Positions 30,976 through 42,970 of a stretch of DNA of 64,000 bases are shown here, in pieces; positions within the stretch are counted from its first letter, which is position 1, and the number at the start of each line of letters is the position of its first letter. The notes under the pieces are model-generated. The model saw only the letters and a program-made list of their open reading frames with translations, had not been told where the DNA came from and ran no database searches. The DNA comes from Ariolimax columbianus (taxonomy: Eukaryota; Mollusca; Gastropoda; Stylommatophora; Arionidae): positions 91,891,764-91,955,763 of the forward strand of contig JAVGWX010000005.1 of NCBI GenBank assembly GCA_036924085.1, in the 5' to 3' direction. The position numbers and the translations under genes are program-made.

Positions 30976-32059
30976 AAAAGTGTGCACGTAGACCGTCTAT
31001 GAAAATATATATATATAGGTAACGGCTCAGTGATCAGAACATGACACACACACCCCCCCCCCCCCCAACGTAAATGTCAAAAGCCCCGGTCAGGGACAAA
31101 TAAAAACAGACGAAAATACAAATACATCCCCAAACAAACAAGTATCAAAAGACACACATTTATACGCATATAACAAGCAGACATGCATATAGATACAGGC
31201 ACATACATAAAACAAACAAAAAAGATCAACATAAGAATAAGAGAGATTTATAAACAACGAGAAAGGGAAGACAAAAGGAGAAAAGAGATAGAGCGAGAAA
31301 TAGAGCAGTGTACATTGAAACTTAATGCAAACATATATAATGTATTCAGTCCGTTAAGTTTTTCCAACACCTCATAAGGAAGAACCCTGTAATTATCCGA
31401 GGAGCAGGAGACGATGTCAGTGACTCTTGATACCAACGTTTGGTGTTCTAACATAAACGAGATCAGCGGCTTTTATAGGAACGGATCTGGAGGATATTAG
31501 TGCCGATTACTGCACCTTTATGTGGTTCGGTCTACATGTTTGTCAGCTGCAACAAATACGCAAATATACATGGATGTCAGCAGGACCAGAAAGGGTGAGC
31601 GAAGAATATGACTATTGTAACCTGCCAGTCATGCCGTCAGAGACGATCAGGTAGGGTTGGGCATGGGGCGATCTACCTCATCCTATAGATACGTTAAGTC
31701 ACACAAATGGAAATACATATAGGCAGGTCAACATTTGGTAACTTGATGTGTATTTGTTAAAGACCTACGTTCCACGTGTAGCTAACAAGGTTTTCACTGA
31801 TTGACTGATTTATAGGCAGATGCACTCATTGAGACATACACTAATAAACACTGAGACATAAACAAGCACACACTGGGGCTTGCACAAATATACTCTAGCA
31901 AGCGCGTGCACACATGATCGCAGACAGACACAGGCACACGCACACACACACATACAATATATGGAGTACTACAAACCAGATAATACGTATGTAGCGAAAG
32001 ATGACTTGAGTCGGTGAGTTATTTGTAAATGACAGATCGTGACAAAACCGTTAAACGTC
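30976..32059. other. Unassigned, simple repeats
   Basis: Short TA run near 31005, CA followed by a C run near 31047-31066, A-rich sequence to 31320, and a CA-rich stretch near 31925-31955. About 31610-31670 has a weak DR-2 relative. No gene recognised. Confidence 0.45.
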
Positions 32060-32960
32060 ATCTTCAACATGGAAATACTACTAAATGATCTAGTCAAATC
32101 AATAATCATACTCTGCAAGAGAAACCAAGAGCAATCGAATGTGGAGACAGCGGTACAATTAGCCTTATCAGCCACATAACCATATAGTGTCTGGAATAAT
32201 AACCAGATGAGATGAAAGCAGAATACAATAAGAGACTGCCGATGAGCAGACTGGATTTATGGTGGGCAAAGTCACACACACTCGAGTGATACCCGGGTTT
32301 GAATAGGAATAGGACCACTGTCACCTTCCTAGGAGAGCAAAACAATCAACTAACTTAGGTTGTGAATGGAGCAGGCAACCTCATGATGTAAAAACCATTG
32401 TTTTAGAATAGTAAAGTTTATGATGAGAATAGACGCATGTACATTTCCATACAATGGGCAGGCTTATAGGTAGGTTCCGTGCACATGTACACGAATCCTT
32501 GGCAGTTGAAAATCTAAAAGAAAAGGATGTAAGCCGCTGGTAGGGGAAACATTCTAAAGGTAATGCAACTCTTATGGAATTGTGGCCTACATGAGGCCCC
32601 AAAAAGTAGCGACCCTCCATAATGCAAAGACACAACAAGCCTGTTTGGCTGCAAACCGATTCCAAGTGTTGTGTATCTTTGCGTATGTGTGTGCGTGTGC
32701 ATTTATATATAGTATACACAGATATACACACAAACACACGTTTTCTCTCAATAGACCTCTATTCCCGCTAGGAGGTTGAAGAGGACCAACTAGAAGAAGC
32801 ATAGATTAGTAGAGTGAACCATAACCGAGAGAGAGAAAAAAGATATATGTCTCTGATAGACTTTCACAAGGTTTTAGACAGAGCGAAACACAACGAGATT
32901 ATTACAAAGCTAAAATGCTTCAGTACTAATAGGAAAGTCATATGAACAATACCGGACTTG
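32060..32960 (+). pseudogene. RTE-like RT relic 2 (N-terminal half, interrupted)
   Basis: Plus-strand decayed reverse transcriptase. About 32085-32180: DLVKSIIIL, then KKPRAIECGDSGTISLISH after one frame change, equivalent to the fingers motif in which a Pro-Lys-Lys loop precedes the Arg-Thr-Ile-Ser-Leu-Met block. About 32240-32310: TADEQTGFMVGKVTHTRVI, the EEQAGFRKGRGT-type motif. About 32850-32945: MSLIDFHKVLDRAKHNEI, the palm block with the first catalytic Asp. About 500 bases between the last two (32310-32830) do not fit RT and may be an insertion. It ends before the YADD motif. Relic 1 carries the complementary C-terminal part on the other strand 1.1 kb away. Confidence 0.78.
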
Positions 32961-33009
32961 ACTTAGTCGGTAGCCCTTTACCGTGGGGTTAAGAGGGATT
33001 GTTTCTTTT

Positions 33010-33245
33010 TTTTTTTTTATTGTGGCTTACAGTTTCTATAGGATGGGATAACTGTCTTTACTTTCTCTTGCAACATAAATGGCACATTTCAAGGTAAAAG
33101 TATGTTGTACGAATCCCGATTTGTGTACGCTCCAGTTGACACAGCTGTAAATGGGTACTGGCATACGACGCGGGAAGTAAAAGAGAGCGAGAAAAGAAAC
33201 TGGCCACCCAACCTCTCACAAGATGTGCCTTATTATACTGAAGTA
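33010..33245 (+). mobile_element. DR-2 fragment followed by SINE-2 copy
   Basis: About 33020-33075 has the DR-2 phrase TGTGGCTTACAGTTTCTATA. It runs into a tRNA-like head (B box TACGAATCCCGAT near 33112) and the SINE-2 body block CTGTAAATGGGTACTGGCAT at 33148 with AACTGGCCACCCA near 33200. Confidence 0.6.
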
Positions 33246-33774
33246 GCTAATAACGTCATTCCTCGACAATAGTGTATCTACTATGGCACAAACTGACTTT
33301 TACTACGCGTTGCTTCCCTATCGGACCTCGGTAACACAAGGGCTGTGTGAACAATACATACATACTCACAACTATGTGATTTGACAAACCAGCTGCAAAT
33401 TTAAAGCAGATAAAAATAAATAAATGGAAACTGCAAGGGTACTGAAGGTCAGTAAGTGAATAAAGAAAATTAAAAAAAACAAAAAACAAACATGTATGGC
33501 TCAGTAACCACACTTGGACAGAAACACAGAAACGAGACGAAAGCCTCGTTACGGTAACAAGGTCTTCGTCAGAGATAAAGAGTATACGAAAGCAACTAAC
33601 GAATCACAACAAAAAACACAGACAACGAACATGATAACATACAATACGACTCGAGCTGGAAGTCATTACTCAGATAATGAAACGGTAGATAAAACAAGGA
33701 GATATATTGACGAGGATCACATTTATAAGACAACCAGCAGACAGGCGCATCAGACAGGTTGGCTGAAAGATAGT
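33246..33774. other. No gene recognised
   Basis: Contains an A-rich stretch near 33470-33490. Otherwise unique-looking. Confidence 0.4.
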
Positions 33775-34325
33775 CAGGCTAGCAGACAGATTGACAGGCT
33801 GGCAGACAGATAGACAGGCTGGCAGACAGATAGGCTGACTGACAGATAGATAGGCTGACAGATAGACAGGCTGGCTGACAGATAGATAGGCTGGCTGACA
33901 GATAGATAGACTGGCTGGCAGATAGACAGGCTGACATATAGATAGGCTGGCTGACAGATAGACAGGCTGACTGACAGATAGATAGGCTGGCTGACAGATA
34001 GACAGGCTGGCAGATAAACAGGCTGGCTGACAGATAGACAGGCTGGCAGATAAACAGGCTGGCAGACCGATAGACAGGCTGGCAGGCAGATAGGCAGGCT
34101 GGAAAATAAACAGGCTGGCAGACAAATAGGCTGGCAGACAGATAGGCAGGCTGGCAGCTAAACAGGCTAGCAGGCAGATAGGCAGGCTGGCAGATAAACA
34201 GGCTGGCAGACAGATAGGCAGGCTGGCAGACAGATAGGCAGGCTGGCTGACAGATAGACGGGCTCGCAGACAGATAGACAGGATCGCAGACAAACAGACT
34301 TTGTCAGACAGATGTGAACTGGATG
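33775..34325. repeat. Minisatellite of about 20 bp (GACAGATAGRCAGGCTGGC)
   Basis: About 28 units of 12-24 bases made of the sub-blocks CAGATAG, ACAGGCTG and GCTGACAG in varying order. It looks like a tetranucleotide-derived (GACA/GATA) array. Long minus-strand frames of the LSICLPACLS type are by-products. Confidence 0.95.
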
Positions 34326-35146
34326 ATATACAATATTTATATATGCACACATGCTGACATACAAACACAAAAACAGTCTGGTTTAGAGACAGAAATAAAA
34401 GTTGAGAGACAGACACAAAAAGGGGGGGGGGGGCGGGGAGAGGCACCACCAGATATTCACATGTATGGACATTAGCAGATAACATAAAAGAGAGGCAGGC
34501 TCGCGGACAGTCAGAAAACAAAATGAACATACATACCGACAGGTTGCCAATCAGACATACAAAACTAATGCCATAATCGGGTGTACATATAGACACAGCT
34601 AGACAGACACAGCTACATCAACAGACAAACAATGATATAAGCAGACAACGATATAGACCGACATTTAAACAAAAAAGTGGGACTCGGCAATACGCCCTTT
34701 GGTGCTTAAATCCGCCATGGCATATGTCTAGCCACAAACAATTTGGCAGGTATCAGACCAACAATTCCACACATGACTGGCCTACACCATGTAAACAAAG
34801 CTTCTACAGCGACGAGCACTTCAGGGATCTATTTATCTCTTCCTGATGAATGTTTCACTAAACAAAAAATGTGAACATAGAATCCTTAAACTGTTTTTTT
34901 TTGTTCACCTGATTTCACCGAGTCTTTGTATGTCAATTGCGATTTTCATCTGTTGTTTTCTTTTTTGTTTCTTTGTTAGGCTGTCCAAAGCTACTCGTGT
35001 TGAGTTGTTTACTCTTTTGGCGATGTTACTTTAGTAGCAGTCTGCAGTGGCTCTTCTTATATCTATGATCGTACTGAAGGTGGGCCTAGGTTCTTCTGCC
35101 TTTTGTAATATACTAGACTTGTCAGTAGGCTCCCAACAATGGATGG

Positions 35147-35177
<31 letters not shown>

Positions 35178-35280
35178 TACATTCACGTGTGTGCGTGTGT
35201 AACAATGGAAGGCTTTAGAAACATATTTGTGTAAAAGAAATATTATTACTTGAAATACATAATATAATAATACAATTTAG
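34326..35280. other. Unassigned, simple repeats
   Basis: G run with one C near 34423-34438, ACAGACA-rich DNA to 34660, and a TA/CA microsatellite at 35145-35182. No gene recognised. Confidence 0.45.
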
Positions 35281-36639
35281 TTTTTATTTAACATTAAAAA
35301 CATTCCATGCATATCTAACACAGAATATCAGTGCATACATTTTATCACAATTAGTTGGACATAAATAATATTGTTACTGACACGTTCATATTCTTAAGTA
35401 AAGAAGCCAATACCCTTAGGATTAAAGCCAAGATGGCAAAATTCGAACGAAATGGTCAGGGGTTGGGGGGAAGCGCAAAGGAGTGGCAATATCGCCCGCC
35501 TCAAAGCCACGCCGGTTAAACTGTTGACTTTGTCACCACGCTAACGCCATTTTCTGCTTCAGCCTAGGCCTGCCTGGCTTGCCTTCCTGCTTCCCTGGCG
35601 TGGAAAAATGACCAGGTGAACGACAGCATCGATAAACTTCTTGTTATCTCACGACACGGTTACCACGCTACGACATGCGCGTCTGACACCGAGCTACTCC
35701 ACTGCCCCCCACTCCACGTCCAAGCCCTTGTCACGCGATTAGATACAGGACACCATCTGTCTCCCTCCCAGATACAAACAACAAAAATCAAAATTAAGAA
35801 CAATGCCCTATGCCTTAAATCTGTTCTGGCCTCGGACCGTAGCTTCGGTTATGGAAGTCATGACTTCGATTCGTCACGAGCTGAGTAACCAATTATTTTC
35901 ACGGTTCCACTACTTTATGGCAATTTCTGCAGAAGTTTCAGTAATAAATGTTACATTGTTAAGTGCAGCTAAATCGATCGGTCCCCGAGTGGATGCTGTG
36001 ACTCCTTACAGTGGTGGAAAGAATAGCCCCATTATACATCCATATAACTGCTACAGATAGAGAGTTATGCATACGTCTAGCAATCTCTTAAGTGTCAAAT
36101 AAATTGCAACATAATTCCCTACTGCATAAGCAAAGTGCCTTCAGCACAGGCTTCCTAAAGGAGACCATCAGTAGTAAACCCCCATTCTCCGGCAGACAGA
36201 AGCGGAGATGGACAAGAAGAAATCTGGCGGTAAACCCGTTGCAGGCACTAAGTTGAAGATGCACTGCTAGACTCTTCATCCTACATGAAATTAGCTATAT
36301 TTTTAAAGGTGGGGAGTGACCATCGAAGCCTTTCGTTCCCTAAAGGTATGTCTGGTATCCATTTACATTTGGCTGGACATGACCGCCAGCCTTCTAGTGG
36401 TTCAAGAGGCCTGTGTGTGAGGTTTGTAGTCCCATCATGATGTAAAACGAATTACTGCTGAGACAACCAAATCTAGAGTACAAGGACAAGCGTCGACCTA
36501 TATTTATTCTGAAGCCCACAACATAATTGGCGCATATAGGTGAGATAGAGTGGATATGCAAAGCGATTTGCATGACGAGGACAAGCTTTCAAAACCTTTG
36601 TATTGCATGGTTTTTGTTTTGGCGTTATTTTTATGCGGT
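35281..36639. other. No gene recognised
   Basis: About 35440-35770 is more GC-rich than its surroundings but shows no known domain; a plus frame (35616-35888, 90 codons) has no recognisable motif. About 35985-36040 has a DR-2-neighbourhood fragment (ccccgagtggatgctgtgac). Confidence 0.4.
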
Positions 36640-37010
36640 ATAAAACAAAAGATTGTGTTGGGTCTGCAGGGTAATGTTGCTTTCATTTATCAGCCCTTGC
36701 TGTTGAATGCCTACAATGAGTAGACTTACTCTTGTGAGCGCCCTAAAAAGGGCGTGAAGTGGCAGGTTGTCGTACCTTTTATCACATCCCGAGCGTGCTG
36801 ATGAAGGTATACCAGGGTCCTCCATGCGGTTGTGCTATGCTTGGCTTCATCTGCGTGTCGCTCACTACTACGGGGATCACTTCCATCCTTCAACTTCTTA
36901 GTCAGGCTGTCATGAAAATAGCCCATTTCCAGGAAAGGCTACGAAGAAGCCAAGTTAAGGGTCTTATCCAGCATGTTTTGCCTGACCAGACGTTATTCTT
37001 CCTTCCCATT
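36640..37010 (+). repeat. Dispersed repeat DR-1, copy 2
   Basis: Plus orientation. Runs from TTGAATGCCTACAATGAGTAG through gggcgtgaagtggcaggttg, cccgagcgtgctgatgaagg, the cactactacggggatcactt block and CCATTTCCAGGAAAGGCTAC to ATGTTTTGCCTGACCAGACG. It therefore lacks even one full copy of the 37-bp unit amplified at 49076, having only the junction sequence. Confidence 0.8.
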
Positions 37011-37119
37011 TATCAGCCCTACATGTTCTCCAAGTGGACCTCAGCTATGAGAGTAAACATCATAATAATCGGTTTAAAAAAAAATATAGATGAGACAAGA
37101 CATAGTAAATGCTATATAC

Positions 37120-37421
37120 ATCTTCTTCTTATTATTCTTCGTACGTTGTCAAACGGCAACCTGTATTTTTTCGAAAAAGCAGCGATCATCCTGAGGCTGT
37201 CGACACTGCCATAGAGCTTGTCTAGTGTTGCCACTGGTGGTGGCCACATCTGCTTTCTCTGGTCCTCGTATGTCGGGCAGTTTTGCAGCAGATATTCAGC
37301 GGTCATTTTCCCGGTACCACAAGTGCATTCGTCAGTGCCACCTATCTTCAGTTTATTGAATAGGTGGTACCTCAGTCTGTTGTGGCGTGTGCGGAGTCTG
37401 AAGACCACGGCCTGCTCTATA
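37120..37421 (-). pseudogene. NLR-A copy 5: short 3' tail
   Basis: A severely 5'-truncated minus-strand NLR-A of about 300 bases. It begins at RLRTRHNRLRYHLFNKLKIG (near 37410) and includes the knuckle CTCGTGKMTAEYLLQNC and the 3' end, with a GAAGAATAATAAGAAGAAG tail at 37121-37141. The frame 37408-37112 is nearly intact. No clear target duplication was found beyond TATAC on both sides. Confidence 0.9.
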
Positions 37422-39138
37422 CGAATTTACGTGTTCATATAAAGGACTTCACCAATATAAATGTAATACGAAAACAATTACAACAGAACTACTGCCATCT
37501 AAACCAGTACAGCTTATTGTACAGTAAAATGACTACAACTAAATATTTCTCAGACAAAAGCAATTAGAGAATGACAGTTAAACATCAATATAATCTATTG
37601 TGGAAGAAAGACTAAATATTTTCAACAAAAAAAAAAACACTTTGGCATAACGAATGAGTAGGCCAATTATAGGTACGATTATGGTAGAACGAATTATGTA
37701 AAAGAAAATGACAAAAATGTGAGGACCGTCGCAACATCCACAACATAAGTCATAAGATGCATTCTACAACACAATATGGGACTTTGTAACGTAACACGCA
37801 GGATGTATTCAACTAATAACAATCAAGGTCTTGTAAAAGATATAATGTAATAATGATTATCATAAGAAAGAAACGACATACTAAGAACTTAACAATGGTT
37901 ATAGTATACTCTGGTGTAAAGTGTTAGCGACTCGTTTTATGTTTGGCCTATTCTGAAGTTGTGCGACTAGGTGTTCCTTTCTTTGTCGCCTTGTCTTCTC
38001 TCTCTATGTAGGTCAGATATCCGTTTATTTGATTAATAAGAGCGTGTCTAGGTCCTTTATGACAACCAGTCTTAACTGCCCTGCCATTGATGACAATGTT
38101 CTATCTCAGAAACACGATATGGGGCATGTTTGGGTCAGCACACGAATACTACGTTATTAATACTTCCTCTTCTTCTTCCACGCCTCCATAAGGCATCCAG
38201 AATTTACTCTAACAAAATCAGCAATCGGCTCAAGGCTCCAATCACTGCTCTTAAAATTCTCGTGCAGGAACACTTGTTCGGAGATATTCACCTCCATTCA
38301 GCAGTAAATATTCAGCTGGTGTGCAACAAGTGTTCATTTGTCATTTAATCGATGCCAAGCATACACAGATCCATTGTGCCAATCTCAAACTTTCTATGGA
38401 GTTTTACTCTCAATTTTAAATTACTAGAGGGTTCCGTTCGCAACAACAAAAAAGAACTACCACCATCACGCGCCATGTCTTAATGTGTTAAAGATCAATT
38501 CCTTCCCACAGCTAGCTGTTCTGTAAGCGTTCCAGCGCTTTGTACCTTCCCAGTTACTGTTTCTATGAATACACGTAACTACACTCCGGGCATATCCGTA
38601 GGTACTCAGTCTGTCTCAGCAGTTTGCTACGTAATCCTTTACCCTGTAGATGTGTCGTCCGATCCTTCGCTAAGCACACTTTAATAATGGTACATACTGA
38701 TGGTACATACATAAAAGTAAGATTAATTTACCTGAAGGTGTGTGCGTGTACACTTTCGTGCAGCTTAGAGCTGGGCGTCTAAAACACAGACCATCACCAG
38801 GCCACATGAAGCCAAGTTAATGAACCAAAGGCCACGAAGATATTTTAGAACCAACCGGCCGCATATAGACAAATGTGATGGTGCAATTGTGACATGTGGA
38901 ATACACCTGACTATCCTCAGTTCTTGATAAATATGTTTTGGTCGAAACGTGTTTGTATGTTGCATTACTATGCAATATTGTTCACTACTTGTCTGAACAT
39001 CAATCAAACGTTAACAATCTTCATTTGTATCAGTATATGTCTCTCTAAATAAATGTCATATTTTATATATGTTTTTCTTATAGCGATGTTGAAATGTTCA
39101 TAACATGGTATGACGTAGTTGTTACTCCACTTGAACCC
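37422..39138. other. Unassigned, with an NLR-C 3' fragment
   Basis: About 38553-38640 (tactgtttctatgaatacac, then actccgggcatatccgtagg) matches the 3' ends of the NLR-C copies at 27450 and 52370, so a very short 3' fragment sits here on the minus strand. The rest is AT-rich with no recognised gene; the frames at 38130 and 38765 have no known features. Confidence 0.45.
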
Positions 39139-39510
39139 CGGGGTGTAGAGGTCTTCTTTACTTATTTCTTGTGGCTTATAGTTTCTTCAGGGCGGGGCAA
39201 CCTGCTCCACGCACAACTCTCCTTAGTCTGACATGACTTAGTCGCCCAACGTCTACCAAGGGGTGTAGAGGTCTTCTTTACTTATTTCTTGTGGCTTATA
39301 GTTTCTTCAGGGCGGGGCAACCTACTCCACGCACAACTCTCCTTATTCTGACATGACTTAGTTGCCCAACTTCTACCCCGGGGTGCAGAGGTCTTCTTTA
39401 CTATTTCTTGTGGCTTATAGTTTCTTCAGGGCGGGGCAACCTGCTCCACGCACACCTCTCCTTAGTCTGACATGACTTAGTCGCCCAACTTCTACCAATG
39501 GGTGTAGTTG
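39139..39510 (+). repeat. 120-bp x3 tandem repeat made from DR-2
   Basis: Three direct units (starting at 39141, 39261 and 39381; the third is one base short) followed by the first bases of a fourth. Each contains ttgtggcttatagtttcttc, gggcggggcaacctgctcca and cctccttagtctgacatgac-like blocks, which are the DR-2 core. Units differ at only a few sites, so the amplification is recent relative to the age of DR-2. Confidence 0.93.
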
Positions 39511-40129
39511 TGACCTTTTTTTGGGGGGTGTCAAATATTGTATAGCAAATTATGATGATGGAGACAATGGAAGATTGAATGCGTGTGACGCCACAGAATT
39601 AATATTAACTTTGGTCATTTATTTTAAAGCATTATTAGTCTACCAAATTAGCAGCTTTCTTATCTGCTTACTACTACCAAAGACTTGGTCCATATTCAAG
39701 ACAAACGAGAGAACATTACACATGAAATGAAATCTCTGAGAGAAGTAATCAATGTCACCAAGGAAAGACAGTATGAGAAAGCTTGCCATTATAAGACTAG
39801 GTCGAAGGTAGACCCATTATAAGACTTAACGACACATGTTGGATGGAAAGAGTAAAGTAAGTACACATTCGATACAAGTGCAGCACTTGCATTTCAAATA
39901 GGTTGCAGAACAACAACAATTGTGTAGACTGCATCCTTTGCCTTTGTGTATCCCCAAATAGATAGTTGCTTAGAGTACATTATATATAAATAGTGTTGTC
40001 ACAGCTGAAATTATTGACATAATAATATAACAGGTAACTAGTTTAAATTGTTCTTTGATTCTTCTTCTTCTTCTTTGTTTGTTCTCAATCTACCGCTATC
40101 AAATCCTGAAAGGGCTTAAGTAGCAGAAT
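39511..40129. other. No gene recognised
   Basis: AT-rich. A (TTC)n stretch lies near 40061-40075. Plus frame 39521-39730 (69 codons) has no known features. Confidence 0.4.
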
Positions 40130-40734
40130 GTAGTCCAGAGAACGGAATGCGTTGTGTCGTACTTTACAGCTTGACTGCGATATTTGCACCTTTCGGTCCA
40201 ACACATCCGACTTCAGCAAGCATTTTTTAGTACCGGGTTAGCATTCCGTCTTCGATCCTTTTTCCTTAGCCAGTCTGCCCTGCTGCAGCCTGTTATCCAG
40301 GATCACCGCGTGGAGGTGTAGAAGGGTCTTAGCAGCTCTGGTTCGCTGGCCCTGACGCTAGCAGTCAGCTATGGGTCGCTGACCACTGCAGCTCATGCGC
40401 TGCTCAGCGTCTTGATCCCGTTCTTTGATTCAATTGTGGATGCCTCTTTTTTTTTTTAAAGAAAATGTAATACATTTTTTAAACAAAATGTACTCTAAAT
40501 AAGTTGATCCTCTACTGGTGTTTACACTTGTATTTTAGAATACTATTAAATTGATGAAGTGGACAGTTGTAAATGGGTACCATAGCTTACTGTTTTGAAA
40601 ATGACCACCACAAGTCACAAATAAGATAGTTCAGACAACAATGTCTCTAGCACTTGATCTTCAACGAGAGTGTTTGTTATGGGATGCTTTTAACTTTACT
40701 TTAACACACGGTCGGGTTCCTAACATCATCATCA
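40130..40734. repeat. Dispersed repeat DR-6, copy 2, then unassigned
   Basis: About 40150-40240 has the DR-6 phrase tgcacctttcggtccaacac preceded by TTTACAGCTTGACTGCGATAT. About 40240-40430 is GC-rich and unassigned. About 40565-40600 has an isolated SINE-2 body block (TTGTAAATGGGTACC). Confidence 0.45.
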
Positions 40735-40947
40735 AGTGTCATCTGCGCATACGAGGCTGGCGGTAATTGCTCTCCAGCTGTCTCTGACCCACGTAAGGCT
40801 GGTACGCTCAGTCAATATGTGTTCCGTCCACATCTTGATGTTGTCTGCCCATCTGTATCTCTGCAGCGCTCAGGCTCTCTTGACCTCCACTATAACTTTA
40901 AGCAGACTGTCATGTCGCTTGACATGACCAACATATTTTAGTTTCTG

Positions 40948-41197
40948 CTCATTATCTCCTTTAGAAGTATCTTCTCCACCTTGAGTTGTTCCAGATCCTC
41001 ATTATCTCCTTTAGAAGTATCTTCTCCACCTTGACTTGTTCCAGATCCTCATTATCTCCTTTAGAAGTATCTTCTCCACCTTGAGTTGTTCCAGATCCTC
41101 ATTATCTCCTTTAGAAGTATCTTCTCCACCTTGAGTTGTTCTAGATCCTCCTTATCTCCTTTAGAAGTATCTTCTCCACCTTGAGTTGTTCCAGATC
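40948..41197. repeat. 50-bp x5 minisatellite inside the RT relic
   Basis: Five exact-length 50-bp units starting CTCATTATCTCCTTTAGAAG and ending in TTGTTCCAGATC. The unit corresponds to the minus-strand coding segment DLEQLKVEKILLKEIMR of the RT relic, where other elements have one copy. The period is not a multiple of three, so the expansion arose in non-coding DNA or destroyed the frame. Units differ at only one or two positions. Confidence 0.95.
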
Positions 41198-41334
41198 CTC
41201 ACTATTTATTTTCCTATCATTCCAAGAAATTCGCACAAGTCTTCTGAATGCCCACAATTCAAAGGCTTCAATAATCTACTTCGTTTTCTTTGTTAGGGTC
41301 CAGGTTTCTACTCCATACAATGAAACTGAATATA

Positions 41335-41705
41335 TATAGTGGTCCACCGCGGTCTTTGTTTATAACAAGGACAAGAATAGCACCACTGCCCCATAGAGAG
41401 CATGCCGTAAGAGGCGGCTAACTGTGTAAAATGGCATATTACCAGCTATGGTTTAGTGGCTTGTTTAGAGCAGCATAGATCGCGCCTAACAGGCTGTGAG
41501 TCTACTTTGCTCTAGTGTTTGAGTCTATTAAGATGGACTTGCACAGCAGTTAACCTCCCTCCGCAGCGGAGTAATAAGCTGCTCGAGCCTAGCCCGCTAA
41601 GCAGGAAATCCTCCTCCCGGCTACATCCAGCTCATACCAGAGCTGGGACCTGGACAGTGGCTCTGCCTCTGTAGAAGTACAGGTCGACTAAGAACTAAGA
41701 AGAAC
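41335..41705. mobile_element. Insertion within the RTE-like relic
   Basis: This stretch separates two adjacent parts of the RT relic. It contains AGAGAGCATGCCGTAAGAGG followed by CGGCTAACTG, similar to the DR-2-neighbourhood phrase CATGTCGTAAAAGGCGACTA. Its right part (41540-41690) is GC-richer, with no partner seen. Possibly a nonautonomous element; borders are approximate. Confidence 0.45.
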
Positions 41706-42224
41706 ATAGCATTTAATTAATCTCATTTTTAAGCTCTGAGATATTTGCTTGGACAGAAATGATGTTAAATGTATTCTCTGCCATTGCGATCCTTTTAATG
41801 ATTTCCCTTTCGCATTTGCCATCTGCCGTTATTAGCTGACCAAGGTATAAATAGCCTGACACGTGTTCCAGAATGTCTCCACTTATGTGGATATCAACTT
41901 GTAGACTTTCTTTCCTTTTGTTGAACACCACAACTTTAGTTTATTTTATGGTGTTTTCCAGCCCACATTGCTGACTCTTGCTGTTTATCTTGTCCATTAG
42001 GTTATGCAGATATACTGGATCATCTGCCGTTAATACTGCCATCAGCATATCTGATATTATTGATACTTTGTCATCTTGTATTCAATCCAGGCATTTCTTC
42101 TATGTCATTGAAATATTTTTGTGTGTCTACATTAAACAGGCCAGGGGATAGCACACACCCCTATCTTACCCTTTTTTTAATATTAATAAGCGGTGAAGCC
42201 TCGTCTTTATATTTCTAAACATTA

Positions 42225-42784
42225 AACAATCAATCAATGTAAACTTGTCCGATCCCTTTGGAACACAGGTCTTCAACAAATTTACGAGTATTAAATAATG
42301 ATACCTGTTTACCTTATGTATACAACAAGTGCATGTGTGTTTTGATCTACTTGTACTTCTCTTGCTTTAGGGATTCCAGAACATAGACCCTTCTTGTAAG
42401 CCATCAGTTGGTTTCCTTAATGTGTCCAATACATCGCCAGTACCTTGCCCTCCCGTCTTGTTCAGTTGAAATCTGGCTGGCTCATTCCACCAGTTCCACA
42501 TTATCGATCTATTATAAGGTTCCATTCCATTTAATGGGTCTTATGATACGATTCCATTCCATATTAGTGATCCTATAATACCATTTCAATCTCTCGATAC
42601 TGCGTAGGCATCTATTTACGAAATACGATATCCTTGGCGTCTCCGTTTTTGTTCCTCGACATATCTCACAGCAATACAAATTCATTATATATTCATATTC
42701 ACATTTTCGTTATATTACATAAGTTGTCTTCTATTATTTCTTCTCTTTCTCTTGAAAACTACGATTTTATATTTCATCTTGTCC
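42225..42784. other. DR-2 5' fragment, then unassigned
   Basis: About 42225-42300 has ccctttggaacacaggtctt and caacaaatttacga, matching the left landmarks of DR-2 at 17738 and 18905. About 42515-42560 has a short tandem ATTCCATTCCAT-type duplication. Confidence 0.45.
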
Positions 42785-42970
42785 TCCTATTGAGCGTTTG
42801 AGTAGAACGATCGATGCTCACAGTACAGTTACCGGGTACGACACTCCCCGGCCAACCCCGCTGTAAATGGGTACTTGGCTTACAGTTAGGTAAGGAAATG
42901 TAGCGATTATGGAAATTCCCCATCCCACCTAATACACAGTAAAAGGGGTAGTCCAAGGTGACCCCATAAA
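42785..42970 (+). mobile_element. SINE-2 (tRNA-derived), best-preserved body
   Basis: A tRNA-like head (A-box area GAGTAGAACGATCGATGC, B-box area near 42830) is followed by the body GCTGTAAATGGGTACTTGGC, TTACAGTTAGGTAAGGAAAT and CCCCATCCCACCTAATACAC. This copy defines the shared block best; compare 29100, 33148, 51940, 56660 and 62340. Confidence 0.65.

Larger units (their letters stand above)
40735..42175 (-). pseudogene. RTE-like RT relic 3
   Basis: Minus-strand decayed reverse transcriptase. Reading down from about 42165: GCVLSPGLFNVDTQKYF, a YADD region decayed near 42050, TKVVVFNKRKESLQVDIHIS, SGYLYLGQLITADGKCEREI, IKRIAMAENTF (frame 41931-41713). A non-RT insertion of about 370 bases follows (41335-41705), then SFIVYGVETWTLTKK, FELWAFRRLVRISWNDRK and DLEQLKVEKILLKEI. 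A 50-bp x5 array interrupts next (40948-41197), and the relic ends with KYVGHVKRHDSLLKV and RDSWRAITASL near 40745. The motif order is that of RTE/BovB-like elements and covers the palm end, thumb and C-terminal region. Endonuclease and the first half of RT are missing. Confidence 0.85.

Noticed and set aside
33670..34596. A 308-codon minus-strand frame of LSICLPACLS-type repeats
   Set aside because: It is the translation of a GACA/GATA-type minisatellite. No start context, signal peptide or non-repeat domain.
35616..36060. A GC-richer stretch with 85-90 codon frames as a host exon
   Set aside because: No splice sites that fit, no recognisable residues, and a DR-2-neighbourhood fragment lies inside the second frame.
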